A DNA stretch of 64,000 nucleotides, taken from contig CALBDS010000046.1 of the NCBI GenBank assembly GCA_937927415.1, positions 18,374 through 82,373 on the forward strand, given 5' to 3'. A program made the translations under genes and the position numbers. Every line of letters starts with the position of its first letter. Position 1 is the stretch's first letter. Source of the DNA: an uncultured Rhodospirillaceae bacterium. GTDB lineage: Bacteria > Pseudomonadota > Alphaproteobacteria > Azospirillales > Azospirillaceae. This document shows, piece by piece, positions 39,700 to 47,867 of this stretch. The notes beneath the pieces are model-generated. The model did no database searches. It worked only from the letters and a program-made list of their open reading frames with translations, and was not told the DNA's origin.

Positions 39700-41112
39700 A
39701 TGACCGTCGTTACCCGTTTCGCCCCCTCCCCCACCGGATTTCTGCACATTGGCGGCGCCCGCACCGCGCTGTTCAACTGGCTGTTCGCCCGGCACCACGG
39801 GGGCACCTTCCTCCTGCGGATCGAGGACACCGACCGCGCCCGCTCCACCCAGGCCGCGGTGGACGCCATCCTCGACGGGCTGTCCTGGCTGGGCCTGATG
39901 GGCGACAACGAGCCGGTGTCGCAGTTCGAGCGCAAGGACCGCCACGCGGAGGTCGCCCGCCAGCTTCTGGCCGAGGGCAAGGCCTATCACTGCTACGCCA
40001 GCCCGCAGGAATTGGATGAGATGCGCGCCGCCCAGAAGGCCGCCGGCCAGCCGGTGCGCTATGACGGCCGCTGGCGCGACCGCCCGGCCGCCGACGCGCC
40101 CGAAGGCGTGAAGCCCGTCATCCGCCTGAAGGCCCCCCAGACCGGCGAAACCGTGCTGAAGGACGAGGTGCAGGGCACCGTCACCGTGCAGAACAGCCAG
40201 CTCGACGACCTGATCCTGCTGCGCGCCGACGGCACGCCGACGTACCTGCTGGCGGTGGTGGTGGACGACCACGACATGGGCGTGACCCACGTCATCCGCG
40301 GCGACGACCACCTGACCAACACCTTCCGCCAGATCCAGATCTTCAACGCCATGGGCTGGGACCTGCCCAGCTTCTCCCACATCCCGCTGATCCACGGGCC
40401 GGACGGGGCCAAGCTGTCCAAGCGGCACGGGGCGCTGGGCGTGGATGCCTACCGCGACATGGGCTATCTGCCGGAAGCCATCCGCAACTATCTCCTGCGA
40501 CTCGGCTGGGGCCATGGGGACGACGAGATCATCTCCACCGAACAGGCCATCGAATGGTTCACGCTGGAGGGGATCGGGCGCTCACCATCGCGCTTCGATT
40601 TCGCCAAGCTGGAAAACCTCAACGCCCATTACATGCGCCAGGCCGACGACGCCCGGCTGGTGTCGCTGATCGCCCCGAAGCTGGAAACGGCGCGGGGCCG
40701 CCCGCTGACCGCCGCCGAAACCGACCTGCTGACCCGCGCCATGCCGGGGCTGAAGGCCCGTGCCCGCACGGCGGTCGATCTGGCGGCCAGTGCCGCCTTC
40801 TACATCGCCCCCCGCCCCCTGGCCCTGGACGACAAGGCCAAGGGCCAGCTGACCGATGATGCCCGCGCGCTGCTGGGCGAACTCACCGCCCTGTTCGCGG
40901 CAGAATCGGAATGGACGGCGGCAGCGCTGGAGGCCCGCGTGCGTGCCTTCGCAGAAGCGAAAGGCGAAAAATTGGGCAAGGTTGCCCAACCCCTGCGCGC
41001 CGCCCTATCGGGAACCACCGTTTCCCCGCCCATTTTCGAGGTCGCGGAACTTCTGGGACGGAGCGAGACGCTGGGACGCATGGGTGATGCGTCAAATGCT
41101 GCGTCGCACTAA
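39700..41112 (+). CDS. gltX: glutamate--tRNA ligase GltX
   Basis: This 470-residue class I aminoacyl-tRNA synthetase charges tRNA-Glu (possibly also tRNA-Gln where a transamidation route exists). The HIGH-type motif is FAPSPTGFLHIGGART and the KMSKS-type motif KLSKRHG; the anticodon-binding helical domain covers about 310-465. ATG at 39700 directly precedes the conserved TVVTRFAPSPT, so it is chosen over GTG at 39682. Many alphaproteobacteria carry two GltX copies; only one is seen here. Confidence 0.95.
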   Translation: MTVVTRFAPSPTGFLHIGGARTALFNWLFARHHGGTFLLRIEDTDRARSTQAAVDAILDGLSWLGLMGDNEPVSQFERKDRHAEVARQLLAEGKAYHCYASPQELDEMRAAQKAAGQPVRYDGRWRDRPAADAPEGVKPVIRLKAPQTGETVLKDEVQGTVTVQNSQLDDLILLRADGTPTYLLAVVVDDHDMGVTHVIRGDDHLTNTFRQIQIFNAMGWDLPSFSHIPLIHGPDGAKLSKRHGALGVDAYRDMGYLPEAIRNYLLRLGWGHGDDEIISTEQAIEWFTLEGIGRSPSRFDFAKLENLNAHYMRQADDARLVSLIAPKLETARGRPLTAAETDLLTRAMPGLKARARTAVDLAASAAFYIAPRPLALDDKAKGQLTDDARALLGELTALFAAESEWTAAALEARVRAFAEAKGEKLGKVAQPLRAALSGTTVSPPIFEVAELLGRSETLGRMGDASNAASH

Positions 41113-41205
41113 TTTCGATGCGTTGATAAACGGCGCGGCTGGAATTATGCTGCGCCGACTCCAGAAGGGCAGGAAGGCCCCCACCCAAACCAAGGACGTG
41201 CCGAG

Positions 41206-42522
41206 ATGACTCAGAACGCGTCGTCGCCCAGCGACACCGTCACTCTGACCGATAACCGGACCGGCAAGCAGGTCACTCTGCCTGTGCTGCACGGCACCAT
41301 CGGCCCCAGCGTTATCGACATCCGCAAGCTTTATGCGGAAACCGGCTACTTCACCTATGACCCGGGTTTCACCTCGACGGGTTCGTGCGAATCGACCATC
41401 ACTTACATCGATGGCGACGAGGGCGTCCTGCTGCACCGCGGCTATGCCATCGACGATCTGGCTGAGAACTGCAACTTCCCCGAAGTCTGCTACCTGCTGC
41501 TGAACGGCCACCTGCCGAACGCCGGGGAAAAGGAAGATTTCGAAAACATCCTGCGCCGTCACTCGATGGTGCATGAACAGCTGACCAAGTTCTACAACGG
41601 CTTCCGCCGCGACGCCCACCCGATGGCGGTGCTGTGCGGCGTGACCGGCGCGCTGTCGGCCTTCTACCACGACTCCACCGACATCGAAGATCCGGTGCAG
41701 CGCAAGATCGCCGCTCACCGTCTGATCGCCAAGATGCCGACCATGGCCGCCATGGCCTACAAGTATTCGGCTGGCCAGCCGTTCATGTACCCGCGCAACG
41801 ACCTGTCGTACGCGGAAAACTTCCTGTACATGACCTTCGGCACCCCGTGCGAGCCGTACAAGGTGAACCCGGTCCTGTCCAAGGCGATGGACAAGATCTT
41901 CATCCTGCACGCCGACCACGAGCAGAACGCCTCCACCTCCACCGTCCGTCTGGCCGGTTCGTCGGGCGCCAACCCGTTCGCCTGCATCGCCGCCGGCATC
42001 GCCTCGCTGTGGGGTCCGGCCCATGGCGGCGCCAACGAGGCCGTGCTGAAGATGCTGGAAGAGATCGGCTCGGTCGATCGCATTCCGGAAATCGTCCGCC
42101 GCGCCAAGGACAAGAACGACAACTTCCGTCTGATGGGCTTCGGCCACCGGGTCTATAAGAACTACGACCCGCGCGCCCAGGTCATGCGCCAGACCTGCCA
42201 CGAAGTGCTCAGCGAACTGGGCATCAAGGACGAACCGCTCCTGGACATCGCCATGGAGCTGGAAAAGATCGCGCTGGAAGACGACTACTTCGTCCAGAAG
42301 AAGCTGTACCCGAACGTCGATTTCTACTCGGGCATCATCCTGAAGGCGATGGGCTTCCCGACCAGCATGTTCACCGTGCTGTTCGCCCTGGCCCGCACCG
42401 TCGGCTGGATTTCCCAGTGGAAGGAAATGGTCGAGGATCCCAGCCAGAAGATCGGCCGTCCGCGCCAGCTCTTCCAGGGCGAGACGAAGCGCGCCTTCGT
42501 CCCGCTCGCCGAGCGTGGCTAA
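41206..42522 (+). CDS. gltA: citrate synthase GltA
   Basis: This 438-residue type II (hexameric-type) citrate synthase joins acetyl-CoA and oxaloacetate at the entry of the citric acid cycle. Catalytic residues are His273 (HGGANE), His314 (GFGHRVYKNYDPRA) and an Asp in DFYSGIIL. The N-terminal domain (VTLTDNRTGKQVTLPVL) is typical of Gram-negative enzymes. Codon use is strongly biased to C/G third positions, as in highly expressed genes. It follows gltX by 93 nt. Confidence 0.96.
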   Translation: MTQNASSPSDTVTLTDNRTGKQVTLPVLHGTIGPSVIDIRKLYAETGYFTYDPGFTSTGSCESTITYIDGDEGVLLHRGYAIDDLAENCNFPEVCYLLLNGHLPNAGEKEDFENILRRHSMVHEQLTKFYNGFRRDAHPMAVLCGVTGALSAFYHDSTDIEDPVQRKIAAHRLIAKMPTMAAMAYKYSAGQPFMYPRNDLSYAENFLYMTFGTPCEPYKVNPVLSKAMDKIFILHADHEQNASTSTVRLAGSSGANPFACIAAGIASLWGPAHGGANEAVLKMLEEIGSVDRIPEIVRRAKDKNDNFRLMGFGHRVYKNYDPRAQVMRQTCHEVLSELGIKDEPLLDIAMELEKIALEDDYFVQKKLYPNVDFYSGIILKAMGFPTSMFTVLFALARTVGWISQWKEMVEDPSQKIGRPRQLFQGETKRAFVPLAERG

Positions 42523-42577
42523 TCGGTCGCCTCACCCGTTCGGCACGGGTGGCCCCGGAAACGGGGCCTCCCGGCCG

Positions 42578-42736
42578 ATGGGCGCGTCCATCGTTCCGGC
42601 TTGGCGGGTGCGTCTCCACCACCCGCCGGCCAACGACAACAAGCTGCCGCTGAAGCGGCGGCTGTTGCGGATGGCGTTCTATGTGCTGATCGCCGCCGCG
42701 CTGGCCAGCGTCCTGCAGCCGTTGCTGCCGCTGTGA
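42578..42736 (+). CDS. small putative membrane protein downstream of gltA
   Basis: This 52-residue frame ends with a basic stretch (PANDNKLPLKRRLLR) and one hydrophobic helix (MAFYVLIAAALASVLQPLL). A longer reading begins at GTG 42515, overlapping the gltA stop. The basic-then-hydrophobic layout and PANDN motif look like real short alphaproteobacterial proteins. I recognise no family, and a chance open frame cannot be excluded. Confidence 0.4.
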   Translation: MGASIVPAWRVRLHHPPANDNKLPLKRRLLRMAFYVLIAAALASVLQPLLPL

Positions 42737-42841
42737 CCTTTTTCGTTGCTTCCAGCAGGGCTGTTCCCCGCAGAGTGCTGGTGCAAAATTAGGACATCCG
42801 AATATAGTGTGGCCGTTTGGTTTCAGCTTGGCCGTGCCTGG

Positions 42842-43270
42842 ATGCCTATGATGACCCTTTCCGTTACTCTCTCGGCTTTGGCGGGTGGCGCCCTGATCGG
42901 GCTGGCCGCCGCTGTGTTCATGCTGCTGAACGGCCGTATCGCCGGCATCAGCGGCGTTCTCGGTGCCGTGGTCGAAGGACAGGTTGCCACGTGGCGGCTC
43001 GCCTTCATCGCCGGGCTGGTGGTGTCGGCACCCTTGGCCGTCCTGGTGACCGGGGCTTTGCCGCCGGTGACCTTTGAAACGCCCCTGTGGCTGCTGGCCC
43101 CCGCCGGGCTGCTGGTGGGGATCGGAACGCGGCTGGCCGGCGGGTGCACCAGCGGACACGGGGTCTGCGGGCTGGCCCGGCTGTCGCCGCGGTCGCTGGC
43201 CGCAACCGGGCTGTTCATGGCGGCCGGTGCCGCCACCGTGTTCATCGTGCGCCATGGGGTGGGGCTGTGA
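42842..43270 (+). CDS. YeeE/YedE family sulfur-compound transporter, first half
   Basis: This 142-residue membrane protein has four hydrophobic segments and the family signature LNGRIAGISG and GGCTSGHGVCGLAR, where the cysteine is implicated in moving thiosulfate or related sulfur species. It is the N-terminal half of the YeeE fold; the next gene encodes the other half, coupled by a 4-nt GTGA overlap. ATG at 42842 is used, with ATG codons at 42848 and 42851 as alternatives. Confidence 0.85.
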   Translation: MPMMTLSVTLSALAGGALIGLAAAVFMLLNGRIAGISGVLGAVVEGQVATWRLAFIAGLVVSAPLAVLVTGALPPVTFETPLWLLAPAGLLVGIGTRLAGGCTSGHGVCGLARLSPRSLAATGLFMAAGAATVFIVRHGVGL

Positions 43271-43752
43271 CGATCATGATGGCTGTGGTGTCGGCGTTCG
43301 TGTGCGGGCTGGTGTTCGGGTTGGGCCTGATCCTGTCGGGGATGACCGATCCGGCGCGGGTGCTGGGCTTTCTCGACGTGGCGGGGGCGTGGAACCCGGC
43401 GCTGGCCCTGGTGATGGGACCGGCGGTGGGCGTGGCGGCGGCGGGTTACGCCCTGGCGCGCCGATGGCGGCGGCCCGTGTGCGCGCCGGACTTTTCCTGG
43501 CCCCAGCGGCGGGCCATCGATCGCCGTCTGGTGATCGGGTCGGTGCTGTTCGGCATCGGCTGGGGGCTGTCGGGCATCTGCCCCGGTCCGGCGCTGGTGT
43601 CGGCGGGCCGCGGGCTGGTTCCGGCGCTGGTGTTCACCGTGTCGATGGTGGCGGGCATGGCGCTCTGCCGCCACTGGCGGGAAGCTCGTGAGGTGGCTGC
43701 CGAAACCACTCCGGGGAAAGCCACACTGGCGCCCGAACACCACCGTGCGTAA
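43267..43752 (+). CDS. YeeE/YedE-type transporter, second half (DUF6691 family)
   Basis: This 161-residue membrane protein completes the split transporter: LILSGMTDPARVLGFLDV and GLSGICPGPAL are the paired family motifs, the latter again with a Cys at the pore position. GTG at 43267 overlaps the previous stop; an ATG at 43276 would lose three residues. In other proteobacteria the pair sits with sulfide/persulfide genes; here a TauE exporter follows 31 nt downstream. Confidence 0.85.
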   Translation: MTIMMAVVSAFVCGLVFGLGLILSGMTDPARVLGFLDVAGAWNPALALVMGPAVGVAAAGYALARRWRRPVCAPDFSWPQRRAIDRRLVIGSVLFGIGWGLSGICPGPALVSAGRGLVPALVFTVSMVAGMALCRHWREAREVAAETTPGKATLAPEHHRA

Positions 43753-43783
43753 AAGGGACGCTCTGTTTCCCTGATACGGCACG

Positions 43784-44539
43784 ATGATGATGGATCTGTC
43801 CGCCTTTGCCCTGTTGACCGCCGCCGCCTTTGTTGCCGGGGGCATGAACGCTCTGGCCGGCGGCGGCAGCTTCGTCACTTTGCCGGCGCTGGTGTTCGTC
43901 GGGGTGCCGCCGGTGTCGGCGGCGGCCACCGGCACCGCCGCCCTGCTGCCCGGCTATGCCAGCAGCGCCTATGGCCTGCGGCACGATCTGGAGCCGGTGG
44001 AAGGGGTCGGCCTGCCGGTGCTGGCGGGTGTCAGCCTGATCGGGGGCGTGCTGGGGGCCTGCCTGCTGCTGCTCACCCCCGACGCTGTGTTCCGGCACAT
44101 CGTTCCGTGGCTGCTGCTGGCGGCAACGGCGCTGTTTGCCTTTGGCAAGCCGCTGGCGGCGTGGCTGAAGGGACGGGGCATCCACGGGCGCGGCGCCATG
44201 CTGGGCGGGTTGTTCGGGGTGTCGTGCTACGGCGGCTATTTCAACGGGGGGCTGGGCATTCTGCTGCTGGCCCACCTCAGCCTGTTCAACATGAAGAGCC
44301 TGCACGGCATGAACGGGCTGAAAAGCGCCCTGTCAGCGGTGCTGACGCTGGTGTCGGTCGGCACCTATGCTCTGGGCGGGGTGGTGCACTGGCCGGCGGC
44401 GGTGCTGATGATGGCAGGGTCGGTGGCCGGCGGCTATGCCGGGGCGCGCCTGTCGCGCCGCATCCCGCAAAAGCTGCTGCGCATCATCATCATCGGCGTC
44501 GGGCTGACCATGGCGGCGCTGTTCTTCCTGAAGGGATGA
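43784..44539 (+). CDS. TauE/SafE family sulfite/anion exporter
   Basis: This 251-residue protein has eight predicted membrane segments in two halves with the family glycine-rich motifs (FVAGGMNALAGGGSFVTLPAL, first half shown in part; GLFGVSCYGGYFNGGLG in the second). TauE/SafE proteins move sulfite, sulfoacetate or other organosulfur anions. Position behind a split YeeE pair suggests a sulfur import/export module. Substrate cannot be told from the sequence. Confidence 0.87.
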   Translation: MMMDLSAFALLTAAAFVAGGMNALAGGGSFVTLPALVFVGVPPVSAAATGTAALLPGYASSAYGLRHDLEPVEGVGLPVLAGVSLIGGVLGACLLLLTPDAVFRHIVPWLLLAATALFAFGKPLAAWLKGRGIHGRGAMLGGLFGVSCYGGYFNGGLGILLLAHLSLFNMKSLHGMNGLKSALSAVLTLVSVGTYALGGVVHWPAAVLMMAGSVAGGYAGARLSRRIPQKLLRIIIIGVGLTMAALFFLKG

Positions 44540-44571
44540 ACCCATCGCCGGGCCGGGGCGTTATACCATCA

Positions 44572-44603
44572 AGCGGAAAGCCTGACACATCAGGCTTTCC
44601 GCT
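44572..44603. repeat. dispersed 32-nt palindrome, copy 1
   Basis: AGCGGAAAGCCTGA at 44572-44585 pairs perfectly with 44590-44603 around a CACA loop. A second copy at 46737-46768 is identical except for one swapped base pair (G-C becomes C-G). It lies 33 nt after the TauE stop, outside any gene. Confidence 0.8.
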
Positions 44604-44711
44604 GGCCCTCAGACGGCGGGCGCGGCCATCCGGCCGCTTGCCTTCGCGGGCATGCGCCCGCGGGGCCGCGGTCGCGGCCCTTACCATCCCATCCCCTGCC
44701 CGGCGTGAGAC

Positions 44712-45281
44712 ATGAGCGCGATTGCCGATGCCGAACGGCGCATCACCCGTTTTCTGACCACCGACATGGTGGCGGCTCTGGCCGCGGTGGAGCATGAAAC
44801 CCCACCGCTGGCCGCCGAACCCGGCGAACGCCCCATCGGCGAGATGGCCCGCGCCCGCGTGACCTTTGCCCATGTTCCCGGCACCGCCGATTGCCTGTAC
44901 CGGGTGGCGGCGTTCGGTGATGCCGTGCTGATGAGCCTTCAACTCAACGTGCGCCGCTTCGTGGCGGTGTACCGGGTGCCGGTGGTCGATCCCGCCGGCG
45001 GGGCGGCTCTGGTCAGCGCCGACACTCTGGCCCAGCGGTTCGAACGCTGGAGCATCGGCGCCGGACATGCCGGGTGGCTGACCGGCTGGCGCGACGGCAC
45101 CGACCCGTGGAATCCGGCGGTGCGGGTGGTGGAAACCTATTGCTACGCCATGCTGCCTGCCGATTTCCTCGGCAACCCGCTGGAACAGCTCTATTGGCGC
45201 ACCGATCTGGTGCAGATGACCCGCGCCTTCATCCTGGAGGCCCGCCGGATGGGCATCCCCCTGTCCGGCGGAGGCTCCTGA
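44712..45281 (+). CDS. uncharacterised protein, 189 residues
   Basis: I do not recognise this family. The protein is soluble, without signal peptide or membrane span. Notable segments are RITRFLTTDMVAALAAVEHE near the start, ARARVTFAHVPGTADCLYRV in the middle, and VVETYCYAMLPADFLGNPLE toward the end; Trp is frequent at 118-135. Codon use is like the neighbours, which supports a real gene. It is flanked by a palindromic repeat upstream and a convergent LivF-like gene downstream, giving no functional clue. Confidence 0.7.
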   Translation: MSAIADAERRITRFLTTDMVAALAAVEHETPPLAAEPGERPIGEMARARVTFAHVPGTADCLYRVAAFGDAVLMSLQLNVRRFVAVYRVPVVDPAGGAALVSADTLAQRFERWSIGAGHAGWLTGWRDGTDPWNPAVRVVETYCYAMLPADFLGNPLEQLYWRTDLVQMTRAFILEARRMGIPLSGGGS

Positions 45282-45295
45282 AAAACAGCCGAGGT

Positions 45296-45338
45296 TTGGA
45301 GGTGCCAACCTCCAAGCGGGGTCGGGGCGGCAGCCCCG
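45296..45338. terminator. two hairpins between convergent genes
   Basis: TTGGAGGT at 45296-45303 pairs with ACCTCCAA at 45308-45315, and CGGGGC at 45323-45328 pairs with GCCCCG at 45333-45338. Both stand in the 72-nt gap between the uncharacterised gene and the LivF-like gene. They may end transcription from both sides; no T-run is seen. Confidence 0.5.
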
Positions 45339-45353
45339 CGCGTCAGAGCCGGA

Positions 45354-46058
45354 TCACAACCCGAGATACGCCTGCTTCACCGCCGGGTCGGCCAGCAGTT
45401 CGGCCCCGCTGCCCGACAGCACGACGCGCCCATTTTCCAGCACATAGGCCCGCGCCGCCAGCTTCAGCGAGGCGGCGACGTTCTGTTCGACCAGGATGAT
45501 GGTCATGCCCTCGTCGGCCAAGGTGCGGATGATGCGGAACAGTTCCTGCACCAGGGCCGGGGACAGGCCCAGCGACGGTTCGTCGAACATGATGAGGTCG
45601 GGCTTGCCCATCAGGCAGCGCCCGATGGCCAGCATCTGCTGTTCACCCCCCGACAGGGTGCCGGCGGCCTGCCCCAGCCGTTCCTGCAAACGCGGGAACA
45701 TGGTCAGCACCCGCTGGAAGGTGGCGTCGGCGTCGTTGCGGGCGCGGGGGATCACCGCCCCCATCTCCAGATTCTCGCGCACCGACAGGGTGGGGAAGAT
45801 CTGGCGCCCCTCGGCCACCTGCCCGATGCCCAGATTGCACACCACATGACTGGGCAGGCCGGCGATCTCCCGCCCGCGGAAGCGGATCGAGCCGCGCGAC
45901 GGGCGCAGGATGCCGGCGATGGTGCGGATCAGCGAGGTCTTGCCCGCCCCGTTGGCTCCGACGATGGCGGTCACCTCCCCCTCGCCCACGGCGATGGACA
46001 CGCCGTCCAGGGCCTGGGCATCGCCGTAACACAGATCGAGATCGGAAATCGTGAGCAT
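45354..46058 (-). CDS. branched-chain amino acid/urea-type ABC ATPase (LivF-like)
   Basis: This 234-residue ATPase of the LivF/UrtE group has Walker A VGANGAGKTS, signature LSGGEQQMLAIGRCLMGKP and Walker B LIMFDEPSLGL. Family features are VCNLGIGQVAEGRQIFPTLSV and the IILVEQNVAASL switch region. ATG at 46058 is preferred to an upstream start at 46079. It stands alone: no LivG, permease or binding protein is near, so its partners are elsewhere or it is a spare subunit. Confidence 0.88.
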   Translation of the reverse strand: MLTISDLDLCYGDAQALDGVSIAVGEGEVTAIVGANGAGKTSLIRTIAGILRPSRGSIRFRGREIAGLPSHVVCNLGIGQVAEGRQIFPTLSVRENLEMGAVIPRARNDADATFQRVLTMFPRLQERLGQAAGTLSGGEQQMLAIGRCLMGKPDLIMFDEPSLGLSPALVQELFRIIRTLADEGMTIILVEQNVAASLKLAARAYVLENGRVVLSGSGAELLADPAVKQAYLGL

Positions 46059-46220
46059 CGTGGGGAAACCGGGGTCCAATTCATGGTATGCAGCAAGGCC
46101 CGTTTATAGCGCAGGCGACGGCATGACACCCGCCGAAATCACGCACCCGGAATAAACCGCCCCCTCCCGGCGTTATCCCCAGCAGAGCGGCCCTGTCCGG
46201 CCGGAAAGGATGAGCCACCG

Positions 46221-46727
46221 ATGAAAACCAAAAAATCCCTGATCGCCGCCGTGGCCGCCACCGCCCTTCTGGCCGGCTGCGCCAATCCCGGCGGCTACAA
46301 CGACCCCTATTCCGGCAACGCCGGCATCAACAAACAGACCGGCGGGGCGATTCTGGGCGGCATCGTCGGCGGCTTGGCCGGCTCGCGTTTCGGCGGCGGC
46401 ACCGGCAAGCTGGTGGCGGTGGGCGTGGGCACCCTGCTGGGGGCGGCCGTCGGTGGTGCGGCCGGGGCATCCCTGGACCGGGCTGATGCCGCCTATGCCC
46501 GTCAGGCGGAAACCCAGGCCTACCGTGCGCCCATGGGCCATACGGTGCGGTGGAACAACCCGCAGAACGGCAACTGGGGCACCTACACCCCCGTGCGCGA
46601 CGGCACCAGCGACAGCGGCGATTATTGCCGGGAATACCAGACCACCATTTCCGTGGGCGGGCAGCTTCAGCGCGGTTTCGGAACCGCGTGCCGCCAGCCG
46701 GACGGGTCGTGGCAGATCGTGGACTGA
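46221..46727 (+). CDS. 17-kDa surface-antigen-type lipoprotein with glycine zipper (RT0821/Lpp0805 family)
   Basis: This 168-residue outer-membrane lipoprotein has a lipobox LLAGC near residue 20. A glycine-zipper segment (about 40-85, GGAILGGIVGGLAGSRFGGG and GTLLGAAVGGAAGASLD) is followed by a C-terminal surface-antigen domain (~100-168, WNNPQNGNWGTYTPVRDG, YCREYQTTISVGG). The family is common in alphaproteobacteria; glycine-zipper lipoproteins are thought to stabilise the envelope. It is monocistronic, with a palindrome 9 nt downstream. Confidence 0.85.
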   Translation: MKTKKSLIAAVAATALLAGCANPGGYNDPYSGNAGINKQTGGAILGGIVGGLAGSRFGGGTGKLVAVGVGTLLGAAVGGAAGASLDRADAAYARQAETQAYRAPMGHTVRWNNPQNGNWGTYTPVRDGTSDSGDYCREYQTTISVGGQLQRGFGTACRQPDGSWQIVD

Positions 46728-46736
46728 GACCGTTCC

Positions 46737-46768
46737 AGCGCAAAGCCTGACACATCAGGCTTTGCGCT
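46737..46768. repeat. dispersed 32-nt palindrome, copy 2
   Basis: AGCGCAAAGCCTGA at 46737-46750 pairs perfectly with 46755-46768 around CACA. Compared with copy 1 (44572-44603), one base pair is exchanged on both arms so the stem stays perfect. It fills the gap between convergent lipoprotein and oxyR genes and could serve both as a terminator. Confidence 0.8.
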
Positions 46769-46773
46769 TATCT

Positions 46774-47688
46774 TCAGGCGGCGGCCTGGGCCAGCATTTC
46801 GGCCTTCAGGGTCTGGGCAAGCTGGCGGAAGGTTTCCTTCCGCCCCGAGGTGCGGCGCCACACCAGCCCGATTCGCCGGTACGGCACCGGCCCCCCCAGC
46901 GGCCGCACCCCCAGATTGAGGCCGCGGAGGATCCCGGCATCGACGGCCATCTGCGGCAAAAGCGTCACCCCCAGCCCGTTGGCGACCATCTGCACCAGCG
47001 TGTGCAGGCTGGTCCCCTGAAAGGTGGTGTTGCGGGGGGCGCCTTCCAGCGCGCACGCCGCCAGCGCGTGGTCGCGCAGGCAATGGCCGTCCTCCAGCAG
47101 CAGCAGATCCTCCATCGCCACGTCCGCCGGCTGGGCCGACGGGGTGGCGCACAGCCGATGGTCGGGCGGGCACACCACCCAGAAACGATCCTCGGCGATG
47201 TCCTCCGATTCCACATCGCCCATGGGGTACGGCAGGGCCAGGATCGCCGCATCCAGCTCGCCGGTGTCCAGCCGGGCCAGCAGCCGGGCCGTCTGATCCT
47301 CCCGCAGATAAAGCTTGAGCTTGGGGAAAGCCGTGCGCAGGCACGGCATGACGCGGGGGATCAGGAACGGGCCGATGGTGGGAATCACCCCCAGATGCAG
47401 CGGTCCGCCCATGGGATCGGTGGACGAGCGGGCGATGTCCACCAGATCCTCCGCCCCCTTCAGCAAAGCGCGCGCACGCTCCGCCACCTCCCGCCCCAGG
47501 GGCGTGGGCATCACCGACCGGCGGGTGCGCTCCAGCAAAGGCGCGCCCAGCAGGTCTTCCAACTCCTGAACGCTGGCGCTGAGGGTGGACTGGCTGACCA
47601 GACAGGCTTCCGCCGCCTGACCAAAATGGCAACGGTCCACGACCGCCACGAGGTAGCGCAACTGGCGCAGAGTGGGCATCGGTTTCAT
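46774..47688 (-). CDS. oxyR: hydrogen-peroxide-sensing LysR regulator OxyR
   Basis: This 304-residue LysR protein has an N-terminal helix-turn-helix (about 5-65, FGQAAEACLVSQSTLSASVQ) and an effector domain with the redox pair Cys203 and Cys212 in LEDGHCLRDHALAACALEG. The spacing matches Cys199/Cys208 of E. coli OxyR, whose disulfide switches the protein. It is divergent from ahpC across 179 nt, the usual arrangement for OxyR control of peroxide defence. Confidence 0.95.
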   Translation of the reverse strand: MKPMPTLRQLRYLVAVVDRCHFGQAAEACLVSQSTLSASVQELEDLLGAPLLERTRRSVMPTPLGREVAERARALLKGAEDLVDIARSSTDPMGGPLHLGVIPTIGPFLIPRVMPCLRTAFPKLKLYLREDQTARLLARLDTGELDAAILALPYPMGDVESEDIAEDRFWVVCPPDHRLCATPSAQPADVAMEDLLLLEDGHCLRDHALAACALEGAPRNTTFQGTSLHTLVQMVANGLGVTLLPQMAVDAGILRGLNLGVRPLGGPVPYRRIGLVWRRTSGRKETFRQLAQTLKAEMLAQAAA

Positions 47689-47701
47689 GCGACAAAGTGT
47701 A

Positions 47702-47716
47702 ATCGGTTTTTCCGAT
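47702..47716. promoter_or_regulatory. candidate OxyR operator between oxyR and ahpC
   Basis: ATCGG at 47702-47706 and CCGAT at 47712-47716 form a perfect inverted repeat with 5-nt spacing, compatible with a LysR-type T-N11-A site. It lies 14 nt upstream of the oxyR start codon, suited to autoregulation, and about 150 nt from ahpC. The assignment is by position and symmetry only. Confidence 0.45.
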
Positions 47717-47867
47717 CAACACCATCTGAATTTTCTGCTTTTATTGGAGACGGCTTGCCCATACTTTCTCAAGCGGGCAGACGGTCGGGACGGAGACGAA
47801 ACGCTCCGCCGGGCCGGGCGCCGAAAAATTCGACATCAAAGCTAACCAGCTTGTGGAGTTTAGAGAC

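Noticed and set aside
35556..40019. 1487-codon rightward open frame across recJ and comEC
   Set aside because: It is antisense to two well-supported genes and has low-complexity Pro/Arg/His composition.
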